In this document: positions 16,995 through 25,234 of the stretch, in pieces
Layout of the letters: each line of letters starts with the position of its first letter
How positions within the stretch are numbered: the first letter of the stretch is position 1
From: Paeniglutamicibacter psychrophenolicus
Lineage (GTDB): Bacteria; Actinomycetota; Actinomycetes; Actinomycetales; Micrococcaceae
Reading direction: 5' to 3'
Length of the DNA stretch: 64,000 nucleotides
Assembly (NCBI RefSeq): GCF_017876575.1
Contig: NZ_JAGIOE010000001.1
Location: 868,001-932,000 of the forward strand
Made by a program: the position numbers and the translations under genes
The notes under the pieces: model-generated
Told to the model about the DNA's origin: nothing
The model's database searches: none
What the model saw: the letters and a program-made list of their open reading frames with translations, nothing else

Positions 16995-17450
16995 ATGGGC
17001 CAGACAGTACTTTCCTACGAGCAGCTTGCCAACGCCGCCGGCACCGACCTGGGTTTCAGCGACTTCCGCACCGTCACCCAGGACCAGGTCAATACGTTCG
17101 CCGATGCGACGGACGACCACCAATGGATCCACACCGATCCGGAAAAGGCCAAGGACGGCCCCTTCGGCGGTCCCATCGCGCACGGATACCTCTCGCTGAG
17201 CCTGCAGATCGCCTTCTGGTCCGAGCTCTTCGACGTCACCGGCGTCTCCACCCGCGTGAACTACGGGCTGGACAAGGTCCGTTTCCCGTCGCCGGTGCCG
17301 GTCGGTGCAAAGATCCGCATGAAGGCGCAGATCGCCGGGGTCGAAGAGGTCAAGGGTGGTTACCAGATCGCCGTCGACCAGGTCGTCGAGGTTGAGGGTG
17401 CACCGAAGCCCGCTGTGGTGTCGCGCGGGATCTACCGCTTCTACGCCTAG
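16995..17450 (+). CDS. MaoC-family (R)-enoyl-CoA hydratase
   Basis: A hot-dog-fold hydratase of 151 aa. The catalytic motif typical of R-specific hydratases is visible: FADATDDHQWIHTDPEKAK (Asp and His near residues 36-44), followed by GPIAHGYLSLSL. It hydrates a trans-2-enoyl-CoA to the 3-hydroxyacyl-CoA, matching the acyl-CoA dehydrogenase before it and the SDR in the same cluster. AAGGAG precedes the ATG. A strong hairpin follows in the gap to the CoA ligase. Confidence 0.86.
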   Translation: MGQTVLSYEQLANAAGTDLGFSDFRTVTQDQVNTFADATDDHQWIHTDPEKAKDGPFGGPIAHGYLSLSLQIAFWSELFDVTGVSTRVNYGLDKVRFPSPVPVGAKIRMKAQIAGVEEVKGGYQIAVDQVVEVEGAPKPAVVSRGIYRFYA

Positions 17451-17488
17451 GCCATTTTCCCCGTCCCCGGAACAGGGGGTGGGACATT

Positions 17489-17535
17489 GCTTGGCCGGGG
17501 CGGGATGGCACATGCCGTGCCACCCCCGGGCAAGC
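17489..17535 (+). terminator. Strong stem-loop between MaoC and CoA-ligase genes
   Basis: GCTTG (17489-17493) pairs with CAAGC (17531-17535), CCGGGG with CCCCGG, and TGGCAC (17506-17511) with GTGCCA (17517-17522) around ATGCC. It follows the MaoC stop by about 40 bp and lies before the ligase in the same direction. It could partly terminate or cap the upstream transcript. There is no T-tract. Confidence 0.55.
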
Positions 17536-17617
17536 CATCGCGTGCAGGACGCGCACATGGTCAACTTGAACACATCACGGCAGTTCCACCTCGGCGGTGG
17601 ACGGAAGGAAAACGGGC

Positions 17618-19150
17618 ATGTTGAACCAAGGACTGGGCAGCTGGATCCACAAGCGGCGCGTCAAATCTCGCGGGCACATCGCCATCGTCAGTGGCACTCA
17701 ATCGTTGACCTACGAGCAGCTGGCAGAGCGCATCGACCGACTGGCCAACGCACTCGGGGACGCAGGAATCAAGCGCGGCGACCGGGTTGCCTATTTGGGC
17801 AACAACCACCCCGCGTTCCTGGAGACACTCTTTGCCTGTGGCAGCATCGGGGCGATCTTCGTTCCCATCAATTCCCGACTGGCAGCCAGGGAAGTGGCCT
17901 TCGCCCTCGAAGACTCCGGAACGAGTCTGCTCGTCAACGCCCGGCAGCTGGACGAGCTCGCTGTGGCGGCAACCGAAAAGTCGCCCGTTTCCGCCCGTTG
18001 GGTGGTCGAGGAGGATGCCTCGTCCGTGGGGACCTATGAGGCGGCAATCCGTCAAGCCTCCGTGGAACGCCACGAGCATTCGGTCAGCATGGAAGACACA
18101 GCCATAATTCTCTACACCTCCGGGACGACGGGAAACCCCAAGGGTGCCATCCTGACCCACGGCAACCTCACCTGGAATTCGATGAACGTCCTGATCGACT
18201 ACGACGTCACCAGCACCCAGGTCGCCTTGATGATTGCACCAATGTTCCACGTCGCCTCGCTGGGGATGGGAGCGTTGCCAACATTGCTCAAGGGTGGCAC
18301 CCTGGTGTTGCAGGACCGGTTCGAGCCCTCGGCCGTGCTGTCCGCCATCGAGCAATACGGAGTCACCTCGCTCTCGGGCGTGCCCACCACCTACCAGATG
18401 CTCGCCGAGCACCCGAACTGGGAGACCACCAATATCTCCTCGATACGGATGCTCACCTGCGGAGGATCATCGGTCCCCGGTAGGGTCCTGGATGCCTACG
18501 AAAAACGCGGGCTCTCCTTCTCCGGCGGCTACGGGATGACCGAAACCTCTCCGGGGGCAACGTCACTGCAACCCGAGTACTCACGGGAAAAGGCGGGCTC
18601 CGCCGGGCTTCCCCACTTCTTCACCGGAGTTCGCATCGTCGACGCGGGCGGAGACGACGTTCCCGCCAACGACGTCGGGGAGATCCTGATCCAGGGCCCC
18701 AATGTCATCCCGGGCTACTGGAACAGGCCAGACGCAACAACGGAGTCATTTTTGGACGGGGACTGGTTCAAATCCGGGGACATGGGGTACGTGGATGAAC
18801 AGGGTTTCCTCTACATTGCCGACCGGCTCAAGGACATGATTATCTCGGGTGGGGAAAACATCTACCCGGCACAGGTGGAGCAGGCGATCATGGAACTGCC
18901 CGCCGTGGATTCCGTTGCCGTGATCGGTGTACCGGATGAGAAGTGGGGTGAAGCCGTGCATGCCGTCATCGTGGCGGCTCCCGGACAACAAATCAGCCGT
19001 GATGACGTCGCTGCACACCTGGAGGGAAAGCTAGCGCGCTACAAGATCCCGCGCACGATCGAAGTCGTCGATGAGATGCCGCGCACGGCCAGCGGAAAGA
19101 TCCGCAAGACCGACCTGCGCGAGGCCCATCGCAAGAATGCATTGGCATGA
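17618..19150 (+). CDS. Acyl-CoA synthetase (AMP-forming)
   Basis: An ANL-superfamily ligase of 510 aa that activates a carboxylic acid with ATP and CoA. Motifs in order: P-loop IILYTSGTTGNPKGAILTHG near residue 165, SGGYGMTETSPGATS near 305, GDWFKSGDMGYVDEQGFLYIADR near 385 with the hinge DRLKDMIISGGENIYP, and the catalytic lysine in RTASGKIRKTDLR near the C-terminus. Sequence style is that of FadD-type actinobacterial ligases; chain length or ring preference cannot be assigned. AAGGAA precedes ATG 17618. It probably supplies the CoA ester for the upstream dehydrogenase, hydratase and SDR. Confidence 0.87.
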   Translation: MLNQGLGSWIHKRRVKSRGHIAIVSGTQSLTYEQLAERIDRLANALGDAGIKRGDRVAYLGNNHPAFLETLFACGSIGAIFVPINSRLAAREVAFALEDSGTSLLVNARQLDELAVAATEKSPVSARWVVEEDASSVGTYEAAIRQASVERHEHSVSMEDTAIILYTSGTTGNPKGAILTHGNLTWNSMNVLIDYDVTSTQVALMIAPMFHVASLGMGALPTLLKGGTLVLQDRFEPSAVLSAIEQYGVTSLSGVPTTYQMLAEHPNWETTNISSIRMLTCGGSSVPGRVLDAYEKRGLSFSGGYGMTETSPGATSLQPEYSREKAGSAGLPHFFTGVRIVDAGGDDVPANDVGEILIQGPNVIPGYWNRPDATTESFLDGDWFKSGDMGYVDEQGFLYIADRLKDMIISGGENIYPAQVEQAIMELPAVDSVAVIGVPDEKWGEAVHAVIVAAPGQQISRDDVAAHLEGKLARYKIPRTIEVVDEMPRTASGKIRKTDLREAHRKNALA

Positions 19151-19181
19151 TCCGCGAAGCCCAACAACCCACATGATGACT

Positions 19182-19213
19182 GAAGCCACCGCTGCCACCA
19201 CAGCGGTGGCTTC
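19182..19213 (+). terminator. Perfect 13-bp stem after the CoA-ligase gene
   Basis: GAAGCCACCGCTG (19182-19194) pairs perfectly with CAGCGGTGGCTTC (19201-19213) around CCACCA, 31 bp after the ligase stop. It marks the end of the catabolic operon and separates it from the ATPase gene. Confidence 0.7.
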
Positions 19214-19298
19214 TGCCATCATCCGCAGCTGGGCAAAGATTCTTGGCCCGTTGGCCCGTTCGGCGTGTTGCGGGGCAGCGGGCACTCCAGGTCGCCAT

Positions 19299-19355
19299 GT
19301 ACACAGGAGTACACCCAGTACATAGGAGTACACTAAGTACACAAGAGTACACAGG
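19299..19355 (+). repeat. Three tandem 19-bp repeats before the ATPase gene
   Basis: Units at 19299-19317, 19318-19336 and 19337-19355, each of the form GTACAYARGAGTACACNNN. Each unit carries two GTACAC/T half-sites, at 19299, 19309, 19318, 19328, 19337 and 19347, alternating 10 and 9 bp apart, close to one helical turn. The last unit runs into the AGGAGG ribosome site of the ATPase whose ATG is at 19363. The array therefore overlies promoter and translation start, as expected for an autoregulatory protein-binding array. Confidence 0.85.
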
Positions 19356-19362
19356 AGGTTCC

Positions 19363-20469
19363 ATGGTTGAACGAAATCCAACGCAGAATCCTTTTCGGCC
19401 AACCGCAGGAGCCGAGCCGCCACAGCTGATCGGCCGAGCCGGGCTGCTGGATGAGTTCGCTTACGGTCTGCAGATCCGATCCGGCGCTCCTGGCCTGCTC
19501 ACCATCTTTACCGGTGCTCGCGGCATCGGCAAGACCGTCATGCTCGGCGAAGCCGAGGATATCGCACGCGCCCAAGGATGGGTGGTGGTGTCCGAGACCG
19601 CCACGACAGGGTTTCTTGGCCGAATCGGCGAAGCGATGCGCGCAGCGGCAGAAGAGCTGGGGCATGGTCCGGCAGGCCGGCGCATTACGGGCATCGGAGC
19701 CGCCGGGTTCTCTATCACTTCCCAGTTGCCGCCGGCTCAGCAGTTGGGATGGAGGCAACTGGGGGAGCAGTTGTTGCGCCTGCTGGACGAGAAGCGCACC
19801 GGCTTGGTTATCACCCTGGACGAGATCCACGGTGCCAACCGCGATGAGCTTGCTCAGCTGGCTGCCTTCGTGCAGCACTTCATCCGCGATGGACTGCCCA
19901 TCGCCCTGCTGTTTGCAGGCCTGCCCGCAGCCGTCTCCGACCTGCTCAACGAGGGCGTCGCGACGTTCCTCCGCCGAGCCGACCGAATCGACTTGCATGC
20001 CGCGGCCATCCGCGATGTTGAGGTCTCCTATGCAGAAACGTTCGCGAGCCTGGAATATCCGGTTGATCCTGGACTCATTCGGAAAGCCGCAGAATCCACC
20101 GGCGGATATCCGTTCCTCATCCAACTGGTTGGATACCATTTGTGGCAGCTGGCCGAGGTGAAACAGGGCCTCCTGAGCGAGGCAGATATTGATCTAGCCT
20201 TGGCCGCCGCTCATCAAAGGAACACTCGCGTTGTACTGGCTGCGGCATTGGCCACGGTGTCACCCAAGGACCTCGAGTTCCTGCGGGCGATGTCCCAAGA
20301 CGATGGGCCGTCGAACACCGCGGACATCGGACGACGCCTCGGAGATGCCAAAAACACCGTCGGCAATTACCGGGCCCGCCTCATCGACGCGGGACTCGTC
20401 CAGCCAGTGGGTCGTGGACTACTCGAGTTCGCCATCCCCGGTCTGCGCGAATACGTGCGCGAGACCTAA
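19363..20469 (+). CDS. AAA-type ATPase with C-terminal winged helix
   Basis: A 368-aa predicted P-loop ATPase. Walker A is GARGIGKT (residues 51-58) and Walker B is LVITLDE (148-154). The next segment, LLFAGLPAAVSDLL, looks like a sensor-1 strand. YPFLIQLVGYHLW near residue 250 is typical of Orc1/Cdc6-like and archaeal-type ATPases. The C-terminal part (about 305-365: DDGPSNTADIGRRLG, then NTVGNYRARLIDAGLVQP) is a winged helix-turn-helix. ATG 19363 has a perfect AGGAGG. The gene stands alone, preceded by the 19-bp repeat array and followed by convergent genes. The function is unknown; a DNA-binding ATPase acting at its own repeats is the simplest inference. Confidence 0.75.
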   Translation: MVERNPTQNPFRPTAGAEPPQLIGRAGLLDEFAYGLQIRSGAPGLLTIFTGARGIGKTVMLGEAEDIARAQGWVVVSETATTGFLGRIGEAMRAAAEELGHGPAGRRITGIGAAGFSITSQLPPAQQLGWRQLGEQLLRLLDEKRTGLVITLDEIHGANRDELAQLAAFVQHFIRDGLPIALLFAGLPAAVSDLLNEGVATFLRRADRIDLHAAAIRDVEVSYAETFASLEYPVDPGLIRKAAESTGGYPFLIQLVGYHLWQLAEVKQGLLSEADIDLALAAAHQRNTRVVLAAALATVSPKDLEFLRAMSQDDGPSNTADIGRRLGDAKNTVGNYRARLIDAGLVQPVGRGLLEFAIPGLREYVRET

Positions 20470-20551
20470 GGCGTTGAGCTGAAGTTCCGTTAGGCAGATC
20501 GTCAGGATCCCCGGATTGTCGACCGAAACCTGAGCGACCATCTCCAGTGCC

Positions 20552-20959
20552 TTACCGCGTTGGCTTGGGCAGCAGGACCTCGCCCTCCAACCCGTCCGGA
20601 TCCCGGAAAAAGGTGCTGAAAACCGCCCCGAAGTCGTTGACCTTTCCGTCACCTGCCCCGGCTTCGATGAGCCGGGTGCGGATGGTTTCGAAATCCTCGG
20701 GGGAGGCAGCGGCAAACCCGATGTGGTCGATCCGGCCACGTCCCCACATGGGTGTTTGGCGCTCTGCCTCGGAGTTCCCCTCGATGACGAAGACGTTGAG
20801 TTCGGTTCCTGGCCCGACCTTGACGTTGGTCATGGTTTCGCCGGGACCGTGGCCGCGGGTCGGGCCCACTTCGGCGTCGAAGACCTCGCGGTAGAAGTCG
20901 CCCAGCCGCTTGGCGTTCTTGGAAATGATGGCGATGTGGTTGATTCCGCCCAGCAGCAT
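20552..20959 (-). CDS. VOC-family (glyoxalase/dioxygenase-like) protein
   Basis: A small vicinal-oxygen-chelate protein (135 aa) with two beta-alpha-beta-beta-beta modules: INHIAIISKNAKRLGDFYREVFDAEVG at the N-terminus and RIDHIGFAAASPEDFETIRTRL in the second half. The C-terminal STFFRDPDGLEGEVLLP carries the metal-ligand glutamate. The histidine in INHIAI and that in RIDHIGF are plausible metal ligands. The substrate is not identifiable. The start MLLGGINH at 20959 is chosen, with the VOC fold beginning at once. It lies downstream of the IclR gene on the same strand and may be co-transcribed. Confidence 0.78.
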   Translation of the reverse strand: MLLGGINHIAIISKNAKRLGDFYREVFDAEVGPTRGHGPGETMTNVKVGPGTELNVFVIEGNSEAERQTPMWGRGRIDHIGFAAASPEDFETIRTRLIEAGAGDGKVNDFGAVFSTFFRDPDGLEGEVLLPKPTR

Positions 20960-21061
20960 GATTGGTCCTGTTCGTTCTCCGCGGGCCCGATGGGATACCT
21001 GGTCCCTATGACCATTGAGCGCCATGGGCCGGGCAAGTTCAAGGACTCCGGGAAGCGGGGC

Positions 21062-21811
21062 TCAGTGTTCAGTAGCCGGTGCCAGCGCGCGGGCAATGCC
21101 TCGGGTGGCGGTTTGCAGGGCCATCACCGCGGCCGGCAGCAGGTCCGATCCGCGCGGGACCACCACGGCCAGGACCGCCAGTGCGTGGCCGCGGGTGTCG
21201 AGGATCGGTGCCGCGGCTCCGGTCGATTCCGGGTCGATGAGCCCGTCGAATGTTGCGTACCCGGTGCGCCGGATCTCGGCCAGCTCGTGGCGCAGCTTCG
21301 GGTGCCGGGCCACCATGGCCTCGCCATGCCGTTCGAGGTAGCCCTCCAGCACGCTGGCGGGGGAGTAGGCCAGCAACGCCATGCCCATCGAGGTCAGGTG
21401 CACCGGCATGCGCCCTGCCACGTTGGCCTGGTTGACCACCGAGCCGGGGCGGGAGAGCCGCTCGATGACCAGCACGTCGTCCTCGTGCAACACCGCCAGC
21501 TGGGTGTTCTGTCCGACCAGCTGGTTGATGTCCTCCATGAAGGGCAGTGCCGCCTGGCGCAGGTCCAGCGTGGAAGCACTGCGGTTGGCCAGTTCCCATA
21601 GCCGCATTCCCAGGCGCACCTGGCCGTCGGCGTCGCGCGCCAGCAGGCCGTGGGACACCAAGCTTTCGAGCAGCCGGTAGGTGGTTGCCCGCGGGACGTC
21701 GGCCCGGCGGGCCAGGGCGTTGACCGTCAGCGTGGGATTCTGCGCGTCAAAGGCGTCCAGGATGCGCACCAGGCGGTCGAGCATCGAGTCCCCGCTCGGT
21801 GAATTGGCCAT
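21062..21811 (-). CDS. IclR-family transcriptional regulator
   Basis: A full-length IclR protein (249 aa). The winged helix is at the N-terminus (MLDRLVRILDAFDAQNPTLTVNALARRADVPRATTYRLLESL). The effector-binding domain includes RLGMRLWELANR, a central SMGMALLAY segment and the C-terminal GLIDPESTGAAAPILD and ALAVLAVVVP. It is divergent from betT, so it may regulate choline uptake, and on the same strand as the VOC gene. The start ATG 21811 (MANSPSGDSML) is supported by the HTH position. Confidence 0.87.
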   Translation of the reverse strand: MANSPSGDSMLDRLVRILDAFDAQNPTLTVNALARRADVPRATTYRLLESLVSHGLLARDADGQVRLGMRLWELANRSASTLDLRQAALPFMEDINQLVGQNTQLAVLHEDDVLVIERLSRPGSVVNQANVAGRMPVHLTSMGMALLAYSPASVLEGYLERHGEAMVARHPKLRHELAEIRRTGYATFDGLIDPESTGAAAPILDTRGHALAVLAVVVPRGSDLLPAAVMALQTATRGIARALAPATEH

Positions 21812-22114
21812 GGAACCACTGTAGATCAGGCGGCCGATCCATCGGTGCCCGGAAATCGAAGGAACTCCGGGTGAAAGCCGAGCAGCCGAGGCCGTCGCTT
21901 TCCGACGCGGGCCGAGCGCGGGCCAAGAACGTCTGGAGACAAAAGTTACTCGGCAAAATCCTCCTGGACTCCCTCGAACGGGCTTAACATGAGGAAGCAA
22001 AAGCAACCAGGTGCGCCGGTCCATCCGATCCAGTGTTTAGGGGTTTGACAAGCGGTTCTTGAATTCACGGACGGCCCTCCGGCACCCCTGGTCCATAACG
22101 ACAAGGAGAACCAC

Positions 22115-24373
22115 ATGGCCGGGCCAGAGGACATGCAGGGCACGGAGCGGGAGCACCCCCAGCCCATGGTGGAGCGAAGCCGCTTCGGCGTCAGCGAGCG
22201 GCGCAAGGACCCTGCTGCCGAAGAAAACCGTGCCCCGATCACCAGTACCGAACTGAGCAAGGGCCCGGCCGAACTCATCGAGTATGCCGGACCCAAGGTC
22301 AACTGGCGCGTCTTCATCATCTCGGCCGTCATCATCCTCGCATTCTCCCTCTGGGCCATCGTCGTCCCGGACAACGCCGCGACCGCAATGGCCGCGGCCG
22401 TCGCCTGGATCTCGACGAATCTCGGCTGGTTCTATGTCGTGACTGTGACCCTGGTGGTGCTCTTCGTCCTCTGGGTCGCCTTCTCCAAGGAGGGCAGCGT
22501 GCGGCTGGGCCCGGACCATTCGCGCCCGCAGTACAACCTCTTCACCTGGGTCGCGATGCTCTTCGCTGCCGGGGTCGGCATCGACATGCTCTTCTACTCG
22601 GTGACCGGACCCATCACCCAATACATCACCCCGCCCTCGGTCGACCCCGAATCCGCAGCGGCCGCCCAGGACGCGGTGGTGTGGACGATGTTCCACTACG
22701 GCGTCGCCGGCTGGTCCATGTATGCGCTACTGGGCATGGCGATGGGCTACTTCGCCTACCGCTGGGGCATGCCGCTGTCGATCCGCGCGGCGCTCTACCC
22801 GCTGCTGGGCAAGCGGGTCCGAGGCGCGACGGGCGACGTCATCGACATCTTCGCCCTGGTCGGCACGGTGTTCGGCGTGGCCACCTCGATGGGCATCGGC
22901 GTGGTGCTGCTCAACGTCGGGATCTCCTGGCTCTTCGGCATCCCCGAGGGGCTGGCCCTGCAGATCGCCCTGGTGCTGGTGGCCGTCATCATGACCATCG
23001 CTTCGTGCACCTCCGGGGTGGACAAGGGCATCCGGCTGGTCTCCGAGCTGAACCTCTGGTCTGCCGCGGCCATGATGCTCTACATCCTGATCACCGGCAA
23101 GACTTCCTTCCTGCTCACCGCCATGGTGGAGAACATCGGGCGCTTCATCTTCACGCTGCCCGAGCGCACCCTGCAGACCTTTGCCTACGAGGAAGACGGG
23201 TCGGCCTGGATGGCAGGCTGGACCCTGTTCTTCTGGGCGTTCTGGCTGGCCTGGGGGCCATTTGTCGGGATGTTCCTGGCGCGCATTTCGCGTGGGCGAA
23301 CGCTGCGCGAGTTCGTCATCGCCGCCATCACGGCCCCGGTGCTCTGCGACTTCTTCATCGTCTCGATCTTCGGCAACAGCGCCATGAGCGAGGTGCTTGG
23401 CGGGAACACCGAATTTGCCGAGCTGGCGATCAGGAGCCCCGAGCACGGCTGGTACGCGTTGCTGGAGATGTTCCCCGGCGCCCCGTTCCTCATCGGCCTG
23501 GCTACGCTCTCGGGCCTGCTCTTCTACCTGACCAGCGCCAACTCCGGGGCCATGGTCATGTCCAACTTCTCCTCCTCGATCCCCGATCCCTCGCAGGACG
23601 GTGCCAAGTGGCTGCGCATCTTCTGGGCGCTGCTCACCGCGGTGCTCACCGTGGCCATGCTGGTGGCCGGCGGCGTGACGACCATGGAGCACGCGACGCT
23701 GATCTTCGCGCTGCCGGTGACGATCATTGCCTACCTGGTCATGGCCTCCTTCTCCAAGGTCCTGCGGATGGAGCGGGCCGAACGCGAAGGCACAGTCATG
23801 CGCCGGCGCTCGGTGGCCGCGCACGGCGGCAACGCGCCGGAAAAGACCTGGCGCCAGCGGATGGCGCAGCTGCGCGCCTACCCGTCCAACAAAGCCGTGG
23901 CCCAATATGTGGAGCGGACCATCCAACCGGCCCTGGAGGAAGTGGCCGGCGAGTTCAACGAGCTGGGCTACGAGGCCGAGCTGAGCACCGTGCCGAACGA
24001 GCAGACTGGCATCGCCGAGCACACGCTGCTGGTGCACATGCACGACCACCGCAACTTCCACTACCAGGTGGCAGCGGTCGAGGCCCCGGTCCCGGCGTTC
24101 GGTGCCCGCACAGTCTCCCGCGAGGTCGACGTGTACTTCCGCCTTGAGGTCTTTACGCAGACCGGCACCGAGGGCTACGACCTGATGGGCCTGGACAAGG
24201 CGCAGGTCATCAACGACGTGCTGGACCGCTACGAGGCGCACCTGTCCTTCCTGCAGTACTCCTCCGAGCACGACTACGCCTCGCTGCTCACTCCGCCGCG
24301 CCCGGCCACGGGCATGGTCCCGCAGGTGGACCTGCCGGAACCGGACGAAGACGAGGGCAAGGGCCGGGAGTAG
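22115..24373 (+). CDS. betT: BCCT transporter, BetT-type choline carrier
   Basis: A large integral membrane transporter (752 aa) of the betaine/choline/carnitine family. Twelve hydrophobic segments lie between about residues 65 and 555. The tryptophan- and glycine-rich region with FHYGVAGWSMYALLGMAMGY near 190-210 is typical. The hydrophilic C-terminal tail of about 190 residues (RAYPSNKAVAQYVERTIQPA onward) resembles that of E. coli BetT, where the tail senses osmolarity. There is an acidic end (PEPDEDEGKG). AAGGAG precedes the ATG. Proton- or sodium-coupled choline uptake is the family function. Choline oxidation genes are not in the window. Confidence 0.85.
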   Translation: MAGPEDMQGTEREHPQPMVERSRFGVSERRKDPAAEENRAPITSTELSKGPAELIEYAGPKVNWRVFIISAVIILAFSLWAIVVPDNAATAMAAAVAWISTNLGWFYVVTVTLVVLFVLWVAFSKEGSVRLGPDHSRPQYNLFTWVAMLFAAGVGIDMLFYSVTGPITQYITPPSVDPESAAAAQDAVVWTMFHYGVAGWSMYALLGMAMGYFAYRWGMPLSIRAALYPLLGKRVRGATGDVIDIFALVGTVFGVATSMGIGVVLLNVGISWLFGIPEGLALQIALVLVAVIMTIASCTSGVDKGIRLVSELNLWSAAAMMLYILITGKTSFLLTAMVENIGRFIFTLPERTLQTFAYEEDGSAWMAGWTLFFWAFWLAWGPFVGMFLARISRGRTLREFVIAAITAPVLCDFFIVSIFGNSAMSEVLGGNTEFAELAIRSPEHGWYALLEMFPGAPFLIGLATLSGLLFYLTSANSGAMVMSNFSSSIPDPSQDGAKWLRIFWALLTAVLTVAMLVAGGVTTMEHATLIFALPVTIIAYLVMASFSKVLRMERAEREGTVMRRRSVAAHGGNAPEKTWRQRMAQLRAYPSNKAVAQYVERTIQPALEEVAGEFNELGYEAELSTVPNEQTGIAEHTLLVHMHDHRNFHYQVAAVEAPVPAFGARTVSREVDVYFRLEVFTQTGTEGYDLMGLDKAQVINDVLDRYEAHLSFLQYSSEHDYASLLTPPRPATGMVPQVDLPEPDEDEGKGRE

Positions 24374-24391
24374 CAAGGCACCTCCGGAGAC

Positions 24392-24952
24392 TCAGCCGTT
24401 CCGGATTGCCCCTGCCCCCGAGCCACCGCGGGCGCGATGCCTGCGCACCGCTGCCCGGTTGGCGCAGCGCACCGAGCAGTATCGCTGGCGGCCGTTGCGG
24501 GTCACGTCGATGACCACCTTGGTGCAGGGATCCCCGGGCACGTCCCCCGCGGCGCAGCGTCCCATGCGGTGCATGCCGCGGGTGGAAAGGTGCAGGGCGG
24601 TGCCGACGCCGAAGACCGCGCGCAGCACATGGGGCAGGGCCTGGTTCGCATCGCGATAGTGCAGGTGCCAGCCCTCGCCGTTGTGGTCAACCAGCCGCGG
24701 GTACGCCGCGGCAGCGGCCATCTGCTCGTTGAGCAGGTTGGCGCGCTTCTGGGGATCGGTGGCGTCCACGACGCGCAGCCAGTCCTCGACGACGCGGCGG
24801 GTGAGCTCGTAGTCGTCGGGGGCGGGGGTGAAATCCATGGTCATGCCGAACTCGCGGGCCCGCCCGATGATGCCGTCCCGGTCCGCGGGCGGGTCGTTGG
24901 CCAGCGATGCCGCCAGCAGGACCGCATACTCTCCGTAAGGGTTGAGGTGCAT
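24392..24952 (-). CDS. CGNR zinc-finger (ABATE-domain) protein
   Basis: A 186-aa protein with an N-terminal ABATE-type domain (LNPYGEYAVLLAASLANDPP, near residue 3) and a C-terminal CGNR zinc finger. The finger is in RMGRCAAGDVPGDPCTKVVID, then GRQRYCSVRCANRAAVRRHR, with four cysteines spaced as in the family. In this protein the usual CGNR is CANR. The family is thought to be transcriptional regulators with a stress-associated sensor domain. It is divergent from the small gene at 24979 with only 26 bp between starts. Confidence 0.83.
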   Translation of the reverse strand: MHLNPYGEYAVLLAASLANDPPADRDGIIGRAREFGMTMDFTPAPDDYELTRRVVEDWLRVVDATDPQKRANLLNEQMAAAAAYPRLVDHNGEGWHLHYRDANQALPHVLRAVFGVGTALHLSTRGMHRMGRCAAGDVPGDPCTKVVIDVTRNGRQRYCSVRCANRAAVRRHRARGGSGAGAIRNG

Positions 24953-24978
24953 AATGCCATTACAGCATAGTGGTCTGC

Positions 24979-25182
24979 ATGATGCCTACCCGCGCCACCG
25001 CAACCCTTTCAGGCCAAGCGCCCGCCCATGAGCACGCCTGGCTGGTCGAGTCCGCCCACAACACCTCCGAGGGCATGGTGGCGTACGTGCGCTGCGTGGC
25101 CGGTTGCGGCGCCCGACGTATTGACCTCCAAGGCCCCGCCAACGTCCCCCCGAGTGCGGTGAGCAAGCTGGTCGGCCGGTAG
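24979..25182 (+). CDS. Small protein of unknown function
   Basis: A 67-aa protein starting MMPTRATATLSGQAP. The middle, HEHAWLVESAHNTSEGMVAYVRCVAGCGARRIDLQG, looks like a compact one-zinc or beta-rich domain with two cysteines and two histidines. The pattern (HAWL..S.H.TSEG...YVRC..CG.RR) is one I associate with small conserved hypothetical proteins of Arthrobacter-like genomes, which is recollection rather than a search. It is divergently paired with the CGNR protein. It has third-position GC bias like its neighbours. The function is unknown. Confidence 0.55.
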   Translation: MMPTRATATLSGQAPAHEHAWLVESAHNTSEGMVAYVRCVAGCGARRIDLQGPANVPPSAVSKLVGR

Positions 25183-25234
25183 CGGTCGATCCCGGCGGTC
25201 CGCCCGCGGCCTCGCGAACGCCAAGGGGCATGCC

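Noticed and set aside
19299-19355. The 19-bp tandem repeats as a CRISPR array
   Set aside because: The units are directly adjacent without spacers, only three in number, and there are no cas genes.
22727-24376. Long minus-strand open frame (549 codons) opposite betT
   Set aside because: It mirrors the GC-rich third positions of betT, is rich in His, Gly, Asp and Gln, and shows no domain; it is a shadow of the real gene.
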